From Bacilli bacterium (GTDB taxonomy: Bacteria > Bacillota_I > Bacilli_A > RF39 > UBA660), in assembly GCA_028693035.1 (NCBI GenBank), contig JAQUWE010000005.1:1-64000 (forward strand): a stretch of 64,000 bases of DNA, read 5' to 3'. The first letter of the stretch is position 1, and each line of letters begins with the position of its first letter. The notes below the pieces were generated by a model. The model was not told where the DNA came from. It saw only the letters and a list, made by a program, of their open reading frames with translations, and did not search any database. A program made the translations under genes and the position numbers. Shown in pieces: positions 1 through 9,232 of the stretch.

Positions 1-107
1 GGGGTTGAAGGTTTAAATTCTTTTTTTCCGAACATTATTAATTTAACCTTATTTAAATTAGGTTTTTTTTTTGATTTTTATGTTATAATTGCAATAGAAC
101 GTGAGGG

Positions 108-683
108 ATGATACATATGAAATATGAAGAAACTGTGACTCCTGACCAACTTATTCAATATATGACTCAAAATATTCATTATGGTTTTGTTAGTAAGAAT
201 GGAAAAATATATAAAGAACAAGGAACAGAAGAATGGAACAATGATTGGTATCCTACATGTATAGTACAAGATGGAGAATCATTAATAGAAAGCCATTATG
301 GAACATGTTGGGATCAAGTGGAGTTAGAAAGAAAATGGTTTGATGAACACAATTATCAATATAAGACAATCTTTATGTGGTTTGAAGTAAATAGACCAAG
401 TAATTTACCTACACATGCCTTTTTGCTTTTTAAAAGGGATAATAAGTACTACTGGTTTGAACATGCTTTTGAACCGTACAAAGGAATTCACGAATTTGAT
501 AGTGAAGAAAACTTAATCGAATATGTAAAAGATAAACAATTAGAATATGCTATAGAAACAGGCATTTCCACATGGCAAGATAGAGATTTTATAAAATGTT
601 ATGAATACACAAAACCAGAATCTCATTTAGGAGTAGATGATTATATTTATCATGTAACCCATTCTATGAATAAAGTTAGATAA
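108..683 (+). CDS. transglutaminase-like/cysteine peptidase-fold protein (paralog 1)
   Basis: ORF; motif GTCWDQVELER ... PTHAFLLF ... YWFEHAFEPYKGIHEF gives a Cys-His-Glu/Asp triad; shared with ORFs at 758 and 23757. Confidence 0.6.
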   Translation: MIHMKYEETVTPDQLIQYMTQNIHYGFVSKNGKIYKEQGTEEWNNDWYPTCIVQDGESLIESHYGTCWDQVELERKWFDEHNYQYKTIFMWFEVNRPSNLPTHAFLLFKRDNKYYWFEHAFEPYKGIHEFDSEENLIEYVKDKQLEYAIETGISTWQDRDFIKCYEYTKPESHLGVDDYIYHVTHSMNKVR

Positions 684-757
684 TAGATTTCTTATAAATA
701 AAAGGTATAGAAAATATTTGTCATTTAAATTTGTTAAAGGAAAGTTGAGAAATAATC

Positions 758-1711
758 ATGAAAATCAATCAATTCATAAAGCCTGAATATTTAGAACAAA
801 ATAATAGTAATCCTAAATATATATTTCATGGTTCCTGTAATTTAATAATGACTGATATTGAGCCTAAAAAAGGTCATGATGAAGTTGGAAACTCTATAAA
901 TGAGCAAAAGGCTATTTATGGGATATCTTTGTTCAAGGGTGCGATACCCTATGCTATTGGAAAAGGTAAAGTAAGTTGTAGTATTGGTTATATGGAAAAT
1001 GATTTAAAGATGAAAATATATAATGGAATAATACCGGAAGATAGTTATGGATATATTTATGTGTTTGCTAGGAAAAGTTTTGAGCAATGTAATGATTCTT
1101 GTCAATATGTATTATTTGATAAAGCGGAGCCAATAGATATTGTACAAGTTCAATATCGGGATTTTAAAGATTGTTTTATTGATAAGACAAAATATAGCTT
1201 AATTGATACTCCTCATGAACTTTTTAGTTATATGTATTTCAATATAGAATATAAATGGATGGATCAATTGGGTACATTTCATGAAGAACTTGATCCTAAA
1301 ATGTATACAGAGTTTTCTTTAATGTCACCAAGAGAAGTAATAGAAAACAAATGTGGTATATGTGTCGATCAAGTAGAATTAGAAAGAGATTGGTTTGAAA
1401 AACACAATATTTATCATGAAGTTTTAAATATACAAATATTTAGAGAGAATACCTCCCCGGGACATGTCTTCCTTATTTACAATGCAGATAATAAATGGCA
1501 CTGGTTTGAAAATGCATGGGAAGAATTTGTGGGCATTCATACCTATTTAAATAGGTATGCTGCTATTGAAGATATAAAAAATAAGTTTATTATACAAAAT
1601 CAAATTAAAGAGTATGAACTACCCCAACTAAAAATTAAGGAACATATAAAATACCCTTTTCATTCAAGTTATGAAGATATGGATAACTATACACCGGCAA
1701 AAATAAAATAA
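758..1711 (+). CDS. two-domain protein: N-terminal 'HGS' ADP-ribosyltransferase-like domain + C-terminal transglutaminase-like domain (paralog 2)
   Basis: N-term KYIFHGSCNLIMTDIEPKKG...YGISLFKGAIPYA...GYIYVFARKSF resembles prokaryotic ART-like 'YHGS' proteins; C-term CGICVDQVELERDWF...GHVFLIYN..WHWFENAWEEFVGIH matches paralog 1. Confidence 0.5.
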   Translation: MKINQFIKPEYLEQNNSNPKYIFHGSCNLIMTDIEPKKGHDEVGNSINEQKAIYGISLFKGAIPYAIGKGKVSCSIGYMENDLKMKIYNGIIPEDSYGYIYVFARKSFEQCNDSCQYVLFDKAEPIDIVQVQYRDFKDCFIDKTKYSLIDTPHELFSYMYFNIEYKWMDQLGTFHEELDPKMYTEFSLMSPREVIENKCGICVDQVELERDWFEKHNIYHEVLNIQIFRENTSPGHVFLIYNADNKWHWFENAWEEFVGIHTYLNRYAAIEDIKNKFIIQNQIKEYELPQLKIKEHIKYPFHSSYEDMDNYTPAKIK

Positions 1712-1734
1712 TGTATAAGGGAGGACTCTATAAT

Positions 1735-2238
1735 ATGGAATATTTAGGTTTATATGACAATGATGGAAATGATACTGGTGAAAGAATTGATAGAAGTAAA
1801 AAAAGAGAAGTCCCAAAGGGAAGATATTTTAGAATTGTCCTTGTTTTCATACAAAATCATAAAGGAGAATTTCTAATTCAAAAAGTAAGCAAAGAAAAAG
1901 GGAATGAATATGCAACAACAGGAGGACACGTCCAAGATGGTACTTCTAGTTTAGATACAGCAAAACAAGAAGTATTAGAAGAGTTAGGTTTGGATTTAGA
2001 AACAAAAGATTTTGACTTGTTTAAAACAGAAAAACGTTCTTTAGCATTTCAAGATTGTTATTATGTAAAAAAAGATATAGATATAAAACAGATAATACTA
2101 CAAGAAGAGGAAGTGGAGTCTGTAGAATGGATGACTATACAAAAAATAGAGGCATTAATAGAACAGAAAAATTTTAGAATTGGGAATCAATCGTCTTTTG
2201 CCTTTTTAATAGAAAATTATTTAAGCAACCAAAATTGA
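1735..2238 (+). CDS. NUDIX hydrolase
   Basis: Nudix-like box GGHVQDGTSSLDTAKQEVLEELGL; ATG at 1735 preceded by gggagg RBS (ORF track starts at 1711). Confidence 0.8.
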   Translation: MEYLGLYDNDGNDTGERIDRSKKREVPKGRYFRIVLVFIQNHKGEFLIQKVSKEKGNEYATTGGHVQDGTSSLDTAKQEVLEELGLDLETKDFDLFKTEKRSLAFQDCYYVKKDIDIKQIILQEEEVESVEWMTIQKIEALIEQKNFRIGNQSSFAFLIENYLSNQN

Positions 2239-2265
2239 TAATAAAATAGATATTATAGAACGTAA

Positions 2266-2293
2266 AAAATAGTCTACCTGACTATTTTTTTTA
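2266..2293 (+). terminator. rho-independent terminator
   Basis: aaaaaatagtc tacct gactatttttttt. Confidence 0.75.
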
Positions 2294-2351
2294 TTATTTA
2301 TATATTATGGATTATCGCATAAACTTTATTGAATATATATAGCTTTTTTAT

Positions 2352-2462
2352 TTAGAAATGAATCTTTTTAGCCCCTGCTAAAACAAACAAAATAATATAG
2401 ATTGGCAAAAGCAATATGGAGATTAAAATACCTATGAGGAAATATTTGGATTGTCTTATCAT
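2352..2462 (-). CDS. 36-aa single-TM small protein (not in ORF track)
   Basis: reverse-strand ATG...TAA: MIRQSKYFLIGILISILLLPIYIILFVLAGAKKIHF; gggag upstream of ATG. Confidence 0.45.
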   Translation of the reverse strand: MIRQSKYFLIGILISILLLPIYIILFVLAGAKKIHF

Positions 2463-2626
2463 ACTACTCCCTCTTTCTCTAGTATCTATTTTAGCATAGG
2501 TAAATTCTAATTACCGTGACTAAAATGTAATCTTTCTCTATTTTTTTTGTCATTTAAAACAAATCAATAATGATTCCTATATTTTTAAATTTAAAAGTGC
2601 TATAATAATACAAAGGAGGTATAAAT

Positions 2627-4030
2627 ATGGCAAAATACAAATGTAGAATTTGTGGACATATATATGATGAGGCAAAGGAAGGTGTATTATTTAAGGATTT
2701 ACCAGAAGATTGGAAATGTCCTACTTGTTATGCACCCAAAGCTTTATTTGAAAAAATAGAAGAGGTTTCCAACGAAGAACCAGAAAGTGAAGAAACAGAA
2801 GAAACAGAAGAAGTGAATGAAGGCTCTGTTAAAATAGAAGACGACAGAGAAGAATACATGCAGGATATTCATACAATAGCTACAGAGGGACAATCTATTA
2901 TTACAGCTATGAGTACAAAAAAGGCAATTTCGCCTTGGGATGATGTTCTTATTTTAGGAGGACAACTTGCTACCATTCCTTTGAGCAAAGATACGCCCAT
3001 TAAAACAACAACCATTATAGGGAAAAATGCTAGAAAACCAATGGTATTAGAAAGTCCTATCTATATTTCACACATGTCATTTGGTGCACTCTCTAAAGAA
3101 ATGAAAATTGCTCTTGCAAAGGCATCCGCTTTACATAAAACAGCAATGTGTAGTGGAGAGGGAGGCATTTTACCAGAAGAGAAAGAGGCATCCTATAAAT
3201 ATATCTTTGAATATGTGCCTAACTTATATAGTGTGACGGAAGAAAATTTAAAGAACGCAGACGCTATTGAAATCAAAATAGGGCAGGGTACCAAACCAGG
3301 CATGGGTGGACACCTACCAGGAGAAAAGGTTACAGAAGAAATTGCAACTATTCGTGGTAAAAAAGTAGGAGAGGATATAATAAGTCCTTCTCATTTTGAT
3401 CGTATTAAAACCAAACAAGATTTAAAAGAACTAGTCGAAGAGCTTAGAGAAAGATCAGAAGGAAGACCTATTGGTGTTAAAATTGCAGCTGGGCATATTG
3501 AAAAAGATTTAGAATTTATTGCCTATGCAAACCCAGATTTTATCACCATCGATGGAAGAGGCGGCGCTACCGGAGCCAGTCCAAAGTTTGTAAGAGACGC
3601 TACCAGTCTCCCAACTCTTTATGCGCTATACCGCGCTCATAAATATATAAAAGATAGAGGACTTTCTATCAACTTGGTTATAACGGGAGGATTACGTATT
3701 TCATCTGATTTTGCAAAAGCTCTAGCTATGGGAGCGGATGCCGTTGCGATAGCTACATCAGCTATGATGGCAGCTGGTTGTCAGCAATACCGTATTTGTG
3801 GAAGTGATCGTTGTCCAAGAGGAATTGCAACGCAAGATCCAGAATTACGCAAACGTTTTTCAGTAGAAAAAAGTAGTAAGCAAATTTTCAATTTCTTAGA
3901 TGTTAGTTTAGAAGAAATGAAAACTTTTGCTAGAATAACAGGGCACCATGATCTACATGATCTTAGTGTGGAAGATTTAGCTACTACCAGTGAAGCAATT
4001 GCTTCTCATACTGATATTCCTCATGTGTAG
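2627..4030 (+). CDS. rubredoxin-domain / FMN-binding glutamate synthase (GltB central/FMN domain) fusion
   Basis: N-term YKCRICGHIYDEAKEG...WKCPTCYAPK (rubredoxin CxxC x2); then GltB-like ISHMSFGALS..., DGRGGATGASP, CQQYRICGSDRCPRGIATQDPELRKRF. Confidence 0.85.
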   Translation: MAKYKCRICGHIYDEAKEGVLFKDLPEDWKCPTCYAPKALFEKIEEVSNEEPESEETEETEEVNEGSVKIEDDREEYMQDIHTIATEGQSIITAMSTKKAISPWDDVLILGGQLATIPLSKDTPIKTTTIIGKNARKPMVLESPIYISHMSFGALSKEMKIALAKASALHKTAMCSGEGGILPEEKEASYKYIFEYVPNLYSVTEENLKNADAIEIKIGQGTKPGMGGHLPGEKVTEEIATIRGKKVGEDIISPSHFDRIKTKQDLKELVEELRERSEGRPIGVKIAAGHIEKDLEFIAYANPDFITIDGRGGATGASPKFVRDATSLPTLYALYRAHKYIKDRGLSINLVITGGLRISSDFAKALAMGADAVAIATSAMMAAGCQQYRICGSDRCPRGIATQDPELRKRFSVEKSSKQIFNFLDVSLEEMKTFARITGHHDLHDLSVEDLATTSEAIASHTDIPHV

Positions 4031-4038
4031 GTAAAGAG

Positions 4039-4629
4039 GTGAATAAAGTGGATTACGCAATACTTGTTAATAAAAAACATCCTATTACACAAGATAAGAT
4101 AGATCAAATTTGTTTTACGCAAAGTTTTGATATTGATGGAAAATCAATTTTAGTCGAAAAAAATACTTATGATGCTTATCTTGCATTAAAAAAGGAATTA
4201 GAAACTATAAAAATAATTGTAAAAATTACATCTGCTTTTCGTTCTCTGCAAACACAGAGTGAAGTATATGAAGAATTTACAGAAAAATATGGAAAAGAAT
4301 ATGCGGATAGGGTAGTAGCGCCAGTAGGTACAAGTGAACACCATACAGGGCTTGCTATTGATTTAACACTTGCTCAAATAGAAGAACAAATCTTTACAGG
4401 ACAAGAAGAAAATAAAGAAGAAATCGCAAAAGTAAAAGAACAGGGCTTTTTAAAAATTCATCCATATTTAGAAAAATTTGGTTTTATTCTAAGGTACCCA
4501 AAGGAAAAAGTGGATATAACTGGATATCCTTATGAGCCTTGGCATATTCGTTATGTAGGAAAAGAACTTGCAAAACAACTTGTTAAAAAGCAAATGACTT
4601 TAGAAGAATACCATAATAAAAAACAGTAA
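4039..4629 (+). CDS. D-alanyl-D-alanine carboxypeptidase, VanY/M15 family
   Basis: SAFRS...SEHHTGLAIDL...EPWHIRYVG motifs; GTG start. Confidence 0.85.
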   Translation: MNKVDYAILVNKKHPITQDKIDQICFTQSFDIDGKSILVEKNTYDAYLALKKELETIKIIVKITSAFRSLQTQSEVYEEFTEKYGKEYADRVVAPVGTSEHHTGLAIDLTLAQIEEQIFTGQEENKEEIAKVKEQGFLKIHPYLEKFGFILRYPKEKVDITGYPYEPWHIRYVGKELAKQLVKKQMTLEEYHNKKQ

Positions 4630-5862
4630 TTATTTACTGTTTTTCTTTTCTGGAAGATAGGTTTTGATTTTATCTGTAACAACATTGTAACCATCTTCTG
4701 TTAAATGGGTTCCATCTTTTGTATATTTTGTTTCTATTCTTCCATCTTTATTTTCTAAAATAGAGTATAAATCAATATAGTTAATTTCATTTTCTTTACA
4801 GAATTCTTTAACTTCTTTATTGATGTCTCTGATTTTAGAAGTGGAATCAAATTTTGTTGGATAGATTGATTCTACATATAAGGTAGCTTTTGGTAACTTT
4901 TCTCTAAGTTTATTGATAATATCTTTAATATGTGAAACAATTTCTTTTTGGTCAAATTCTTTTGATACATCATTGGTACCAATTAATAAGAATATTTTAG
5001 AAGGATTATAGTCATAAGCCATATCTTCTATGTGTTCTAAAATATCAGAAGTTGTATATCCACTTTTTCCACTATTGACTACTTTATATTCTTTATAGTG
5101 TTTTTTCAAATCATATAATTCTGTGATAGAATCTCCTAAAAATAAATAACTTGGGCTGATGGTCTCTAGGGTTTCAGGTTCTACTTTTTTAGGGTGATGA
5201 TTGAAAGAGATAAAGTGGTATAAGATAAATAGGAAGAAAATAATTGAGACAGCAGCTAAAACCAGAATAATCCACATTGTTTTTGGAATTTCTTTTGTTT
5301 CTTTTTCCTCTGGTTTTGCAATTTCTCTTTTGAAAATATTTCTAGGTGTATTTACCATGGTTCTTCCTAAATAATCACCTGTAAAAATATCAGCAATGGC
5401 ATTTTCAACATGCTCTTGTTTAATTTCTTGTTTTTTTTCTGTTTTTAATTCTTTTAGTTCTTCTTTGATTTCAGTTTCCAAGGAACTTTTTGTTTCTAAT
5501 TTTTCTTCTTGTTTTTCCTTCTTTGTAGGTGATGTTACCTTTTTTATAGGTTCTTTCTTTTCTACTACATCCTCTATCTTTTTTTCACTTTTTTCATTTG
5601 TTTTTTCTTTTGTTGTAGTGGTACTTTTCTTTGTCTTTGTACTGCTTTTAGGAGTTTCCTTTTTTGTACCTGTATTATCTTTTTTTACATCTTCTATTTT
5701 TTTCGTTTGTTTTTTTGTTGTTTCTACTTTATTTTTTGTATTTGTTGACTTCTTTTTAGGGGTCGTTTTTTTCTTTTCTATTTTTTTAGTATCTGTACTT
5801 GTTATTTTTTCTGTTTGTACAACGGTTTTCTTTTCTTCATTTTTTTGATTGTTCGTTGCCAT
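4630..5862 (-). CDS. membrane-anchored SGNH/GDSL hydrolase with Lys/Thr/Glu-rich N-terminal region
   Basis: TM segment TMWIILVLAAVSIIFFLFILYHF; SGNH blocks FLGDSIT, NSGKSGYT, IGTNDV, DGTHLTEDGY. Confidence 0.8.
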   Translation of the reverse strand: MATNNQKNEEKKTVVQTEKITSTDTKKIEKKKTTPKKKSTNTKNKVETTKKQTKKIEDVKKDNTGTKKETPKSSTKTKKSTTTTKEKTNEKSEKKIEDVVEKKEPIKKVTSPTKKEKQEEKLETKSSLETEIKEELKELKTEKKQEIKQEHVENAIADIFTGDYLGRTMVNTPRNIFKREIAKPEEKETKEIPKTMWIILVLAAVSIIFFLFILYHFISFNHHPKKVEPETLETISPSYLFLGDSITELYDLKKHYKEYKVVNSGKSGYTTSDILEHIEDMAYDYNPSKIFLLIGTNDVSKEFDQKEIVSHIKDIINKLREKLPKATLYVESIYPTKFDSTSKIRDINKEVKEFCKENEINYIDLYSILENKDGRIETKYTKDGTHLTEDGYNVVTDKIKTYLPEKKNSK

Positions 5863-6053
5863 AATTCACCTTCTTTTGCACTCACTATTATATCATATTA
5901 GTTTGATTGGTGATAAGAAAAGTACATAATTTTTAAATATATTTTCAAAAAGTATAAAATGTGTAAATGAAGAATCGTTAAAATAATAATTTGTAAAGTA
6001 ATTCTATGGTTATTTTTGGATAATATTACCTTTTGGTTAAAAACAAATAGATA

Positions 6054-6080
6054 TAAAAAAACCTGCCATCGGCAGGCTTT
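6054..6080 (-). terminator. terminator of the cotJ operon
   Basis: cctgcc/ggcagg hairpin, T-run in minus orientation. Confidence 0.7.
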
Positions 6081-6088
6081 ATATGGAT

Positions 6089-6658
6089 TTAATCATTATT
6101 GGCTTGATTTTTTCTGATATAGTAATCACGTAGTTCTTTAAATCTGGTATAATGCACAATTTCTCTTTGTCTTAAAAAGGAAAGAGGTGCTAGAACATCT
6201 GGATCACTTGTTTCATTTATTAAGTGTTCATAGGTAGCTCTGGCTCTTTGTTCTGCTGCCATGTCACTTTCTAAGTCTGCTCGCCAGTCTCCCGTGGTTT
6301 CTATGTAGGCGCTTGTGAATGGAACGCCGTTTGGATCTGTTGGAAAAATACCATGGTTATGCATTGTATAGTTTCCATTTAAACCGGCTGAAGTTAATTC
6401 TTCTATGGTTGCCCCTGCCATGAGCTGAATGATCATTGTATTAATCATTTCTACGTGGGCAAGTTCTTCTGTACCAATATCTGTAAGAAGGGCTGCACCT
6501 TTTTCATCTGGCATTGTATATCTTTGGTTAAAATAACGAAGAGAGGCACCTAGTTCAGAGTCTGGGCCACCATATTGTGCTAATAGATTTTTTGCAAGAT
6601 TTAAATCTCTTTTACGAATATTGATGGGATATTCTAATTTTTTTTCGTATAAAAACAT
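6089..6658 (-). CDS. cotJC: spore coat protein CotJC / manganese catalase family
   Basis: MFLYEKKLEYPINI...YGGPDSELGASLRYFNQRYTMP...DIGTEELAHVEMI di-metal four-helix motifs. Confidence 0.88.
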   Translation of the reverse strand: MFLYEKKLEYPINIRKRDLNLAKNLLAQYGGPDSELGASLRYFNQRYTMPDEKGAALLTDIGTEELAHVEMINTMIIQLMAGATIEELTSAGLNGNYTMHNHGIFPTDPNGVPFTSAYIETTGDWRADLESDMAAEQRARATYEHLINETSDPDVLAPLSFLRQREIVHYTRFKELRDYYIRKNQANND

Positions 6659-6669
6659 TTTGTATCCTC

Positions 6670-7155
6670 CTATTTAGTTTCCCATGGCCATGGTTTTGCA
6701 ATCCAAGCCCAAGGGGATGTATTTAGGGCATCACTACTAGTAAGTAGCGGGCCAAACTTTTTTTCGTATTGATCAGTGAGCTCTTGTTTATAAACACGGT
6801 ATTCATTATATAATTGAATCATTTCTTTATTATTTGGATAGATATCTAAGTAAAGATTTAAGTCAATCATCGCAAATCCTAAAGCATCAATATTGGTAAG
6901 TAGTTCAGCTTGTTCATTTATAGGCCTAATTTCGTAAGGTGTACGAATTTTATAGGGTTCGTATAAATCTTGGAACATATTTCCTCTTATAAAGCCTTCA
7001 TAAGGATCATATATATTGGGAATATCTTGTTTTTGTGTGGGTTCTTTTTTTTGAACGGGCATTTGGTTTTGTATATTTTCTTTTGGTTGTGCCAAAGGAT
7101 GATTCATTTGTTTTGCCTGATTCATGTAGTTTTTATAATTATAATAGTTATTCAT
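6670..7155 (-). CDS. cotJB: CotJA-like segment fused to spore coat protein CotJB
   Basis: YDPYEGFIRGNMFQDLYEPYK (CotJA-like) followed by LLTNIDALGFAMIDLNLYLDIYPNN...WAWIAKPWPWE (CotJB). Confidence 0.75.
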   Translation of the reverse strand: MNNYYNYKNYMNQAKQMNHPLAQPKENIQNQMPVQKKEPTQKQDIPNIYDPYEGFIRGNMFQDLYEPYKIRTPYEIRPINEQAELLTNIDALGFAMIDLNLYLDIYPNNKEMIQLYNEYRVYKQELTDQYEKKFGPLLTSSDALNTSPWAWIAKPWPWETK

Positions 7156-7243
7156 TTTTATCCTCCTCTGCTAAAGTATATGGGAGTTTGGGCAATAAGA
7201 ATGGGCAAAAGTCTAGGAATTACTGAAAAATAGGTAAAAGGAC

Positions 7244-7272
7244 TTGTCAAAATGCGAAAAAGTTGCTAAAAT
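7244..7272 (+). promoter_or_regulatory. sigma-70-type promoter of tRNA-His
   Basis: TTGTCA-N17-TAAAAT, 18 bp upstream of tRNA. Confidence 0.6.
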
Positions 7273-7290
7273 AGTGTTTGTATTAGACAT

Positions 7291-7367
7291 GGCGATATTG
7301 GTGAAGTGGTTAACACGGTGGATTGTGGTTCCATTACTCAAGGGTTCGATTCCCTTATTTCGCCCCA
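7291..7367 (+). tRNA. tRNA-His (GTG), CCA encoded
   Basis: anticodon arm gtgga-ttGTGgt-tccat; T arm aaggg-ttcgatt-ccctt; G-1 opposite discriminator C, 3' CCA; one T-T mismatch in the acceptor stem. Confidence 0.92.
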
Positions 7368-7411
7368 TTTATGGGAAAATCAAACCTAATGGTTTGTTTA
7401 ATAGCAGAAAG

Positions 7412-7446
7412 CTAGGAATTTCAATAGGAAATCCTAGTTTTTTTGC
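7412..7446 (+). terminator. hairpin terminator after tRNA-His
   Basis: ctaggaatttcaataggaaatcctagttttttt. Confidence 0.7.
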
Positions 7447-7469
7447 ATATTAAAGAAAGGTTTGATAAT

Positions 7470-7769
7470 ATGAAATTCAGTAAAGAAAATATGCCATTAA
7501 ATATGCATTTATATAATAAATTAAATAATATGTGCATATTTAATAATTTAAAATTAGAAGTAATAAATGGAATAATATTTAAAATTAATCAAACAAATAT
7601 TAATTTAATTGAACCACATAGATTTATTATTAAAGTAAATGATATATCATTAGTAATATTATGTTATGACAATTTAAATTTATATTTGTATAATAGAGAA
7701 ATTTTAGTGAATGTGCCAATGCTAAAAGAATTAATCAATGCTATAAGGAACAATAATTATGGGATGTAG
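7470..7769 (+). CDS. hypothetical protein of the element
   Basis: ATG at 7470 after aaagg; overlaps the start of the next ORF. Confidence 0.5.
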   Translation: MKFSKENMPLNMHLYNKLNNMCIFNNLKLEVINGIIFKINQTNINLIEPHRFIIKVNDISLVILCYDNLNLYLYNREILVNVPMLKELINAIRNNNYGM

Positions 7770-8490
7770 AAGATTTGGGATTACATTATTAAGTACACCA
7801 GAATATTATTTATTTAAAGAAGAAGAAGTAAAGGCAATATATTATAATTTGATTAAGTTTATAAAATATAAATATGAAAAAAGCAATTACGATTATAGAA
7901 TTTTAGTTGGTTTGTCAAATGTAGATGGTAAAAGTGTTGGTAATAAGTATAAAAGAAAAAGTGTTGGAAGACCAATTTATGAATTTACACCAAAGGATAA
8001 AAATAAAGGTATAAGAAATGTTAATTGGCATTTTCATATTATGATATGTGGTGCTCCATTAGGAACAATGGTTAAAGATATTCAAGAATATTTACAAAAG
8101 ATATTAAATTGCAAATTAGTAAATGAAGAATTTGATAAAAGAGTTTATGATAGTCCAAATTTTAATAAATATTATTTTAGTGGTTATAAAAGTGAGATAG
8201 ATGTTTTATTAAGTGGAATATTGAGAAAAAGAAATAATAGCAAGGAAAGAGTGCCAAGATGTAGTTTGATTAATTTAAATGTTAATAGAAGAAAAACATA
8301 TAATAGAAAAGAAGATTATTATAATATAATCAATTATATAGAAAAGCAAAGTATATTAACAAATTACATAGAAAGCAATAATTTTACAATTGCTTATTTT
8401 GATATTGCTAAAGAATTGAATTTATTAGCAAAACCAACTAGAAAATATCTTCGTGAAAGTAATAAAAATAAGGGTTTAAGTCAAATTTAA
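7759..8490 (+). CDS. candidate HUH endonuclease / rolling-circle Rep-like protein
   Basis: NWHFHIMICG (HUH core) and downstream YYNIINYIEKQ (Y-x3-Y-like) pattern; N-terminal strand pattern typical of Rep. Confidence 0.55.
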   Translation: MGCRRFGITLLSTPEYYLFKEEEVKAIYYNLIKFIKYKYEKSNYDYRILVGLSNVDGKSVGNKYKRKSVGRPIYEFTPKDKNKGIRNVNWHFHIMICGAPLGTMVKDIQEYLQKILNCKLVNEEFDKRVYDSPNFNKYYFSGYKSEIDVLLSGILRKRNNSKERVPRCSLINLNVNRRKTYNRKEDYYNIINYIEKQSILTNYIESNNFTIAYFDIAKELNLLAKPTRKYLRESNKNKGLSQI

Positions 8491-8595
8491 TTTCTCTATT
8501 ATAATAAATTTTAATAAATAAATCAAAAAACATATAATAATAATAGATTTTGATAGTAAATGATAGGATTTAAGTAATTTAAAGGAGTAATTATT

Positions 8596-8982
8596 ATGAT
8601 TAAGTTAAATATCAAGCAAGAATTGACAATAAATGAATTATTAAAAGGAAATAGTATTATTGATAGTGCTAAATTTGTTGGTGTAAGTGAAGCAACAGTA
8701 AATAGATGGATGGCTAATAATGAGTTTAAGGCAGTTTTAAATGATAGAAAAAAAGAGATAATAAGTAATTGTATTGACAATATTAATTTAACAGGGAATA
8801 AAGCAATAAAAGTATTAAATAATATATTAGATAATGAAAAAGCAAGTGATAAAATAAGATTTGATACTTCTAAGAGTATATTAGATATGATTTTAAAAAT
8901 TAATGAGCAAAAAGAAATAATTGAAAAAATAAAAGAAATAGAAAATTTATTAAATGAAAGAGTTGGTGAAAATAATGTTTAA
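8596..8982 (+). CDS. phBC6A51-like/terminase-small-subunit-like helix-turn-helix protein
   Basis: LTINELLKGNSIIDSAKFVGVSEATVNRWMAN HTH. Confidence 0.55.
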   Translation: MIKLNIKQELTINELLKGNSIIDSAKFVGVSEATVNRWMANNEFKAVLNDRKKEIISNCIDNINLTGNKAIKVLNNILDNEKASDKIRFDTSKSILDMILKINEQKEIIEKIKEIENLLNERVGENNV

Positions 8983-9232
8983 TTTAAATAGTATTAATGT
9001 TAAATTAGATAAAATAAAAAAAACCATTAATAATAATGGAATAAAGAATATAATAATTTGGCTAAATGAAGATGAACCAATAAGATTTGATTTAATGTAT
9101 GAAAACAAGATAAAATATGTATATTGTAATAATATAGAAGAATATATTATCTTAGATAAAAAATATGATAATATAGAAAAATTAATTATTAAAAATGTTG
9201 ATAAACCAAAATTTGATATTCCAACAATCTGA
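8976..9232 (+). CDS. small hypothetical protein
   Basis: ATG at 8976 overlapping the end of the preceding gene. Confidence 0.4.

Noticed and set aside
5396-5848. 150-aa plus-strand ORF (F/S/V-rich)
   Set aside because: Antisense shadow of the Lys/Thr-rich low-complexity N-terminus of the SGNH hydrolase gene; no RBS or family.
6970-7233. plus-strand ORFs opposite cotJB
   Set aside because: Shadow of the CotJA/B coding sequence.
7244-7453. 69-aa ORF across tRNA-His
   Set aside because: Overlaps tRNA-His and its promoter; spurious.
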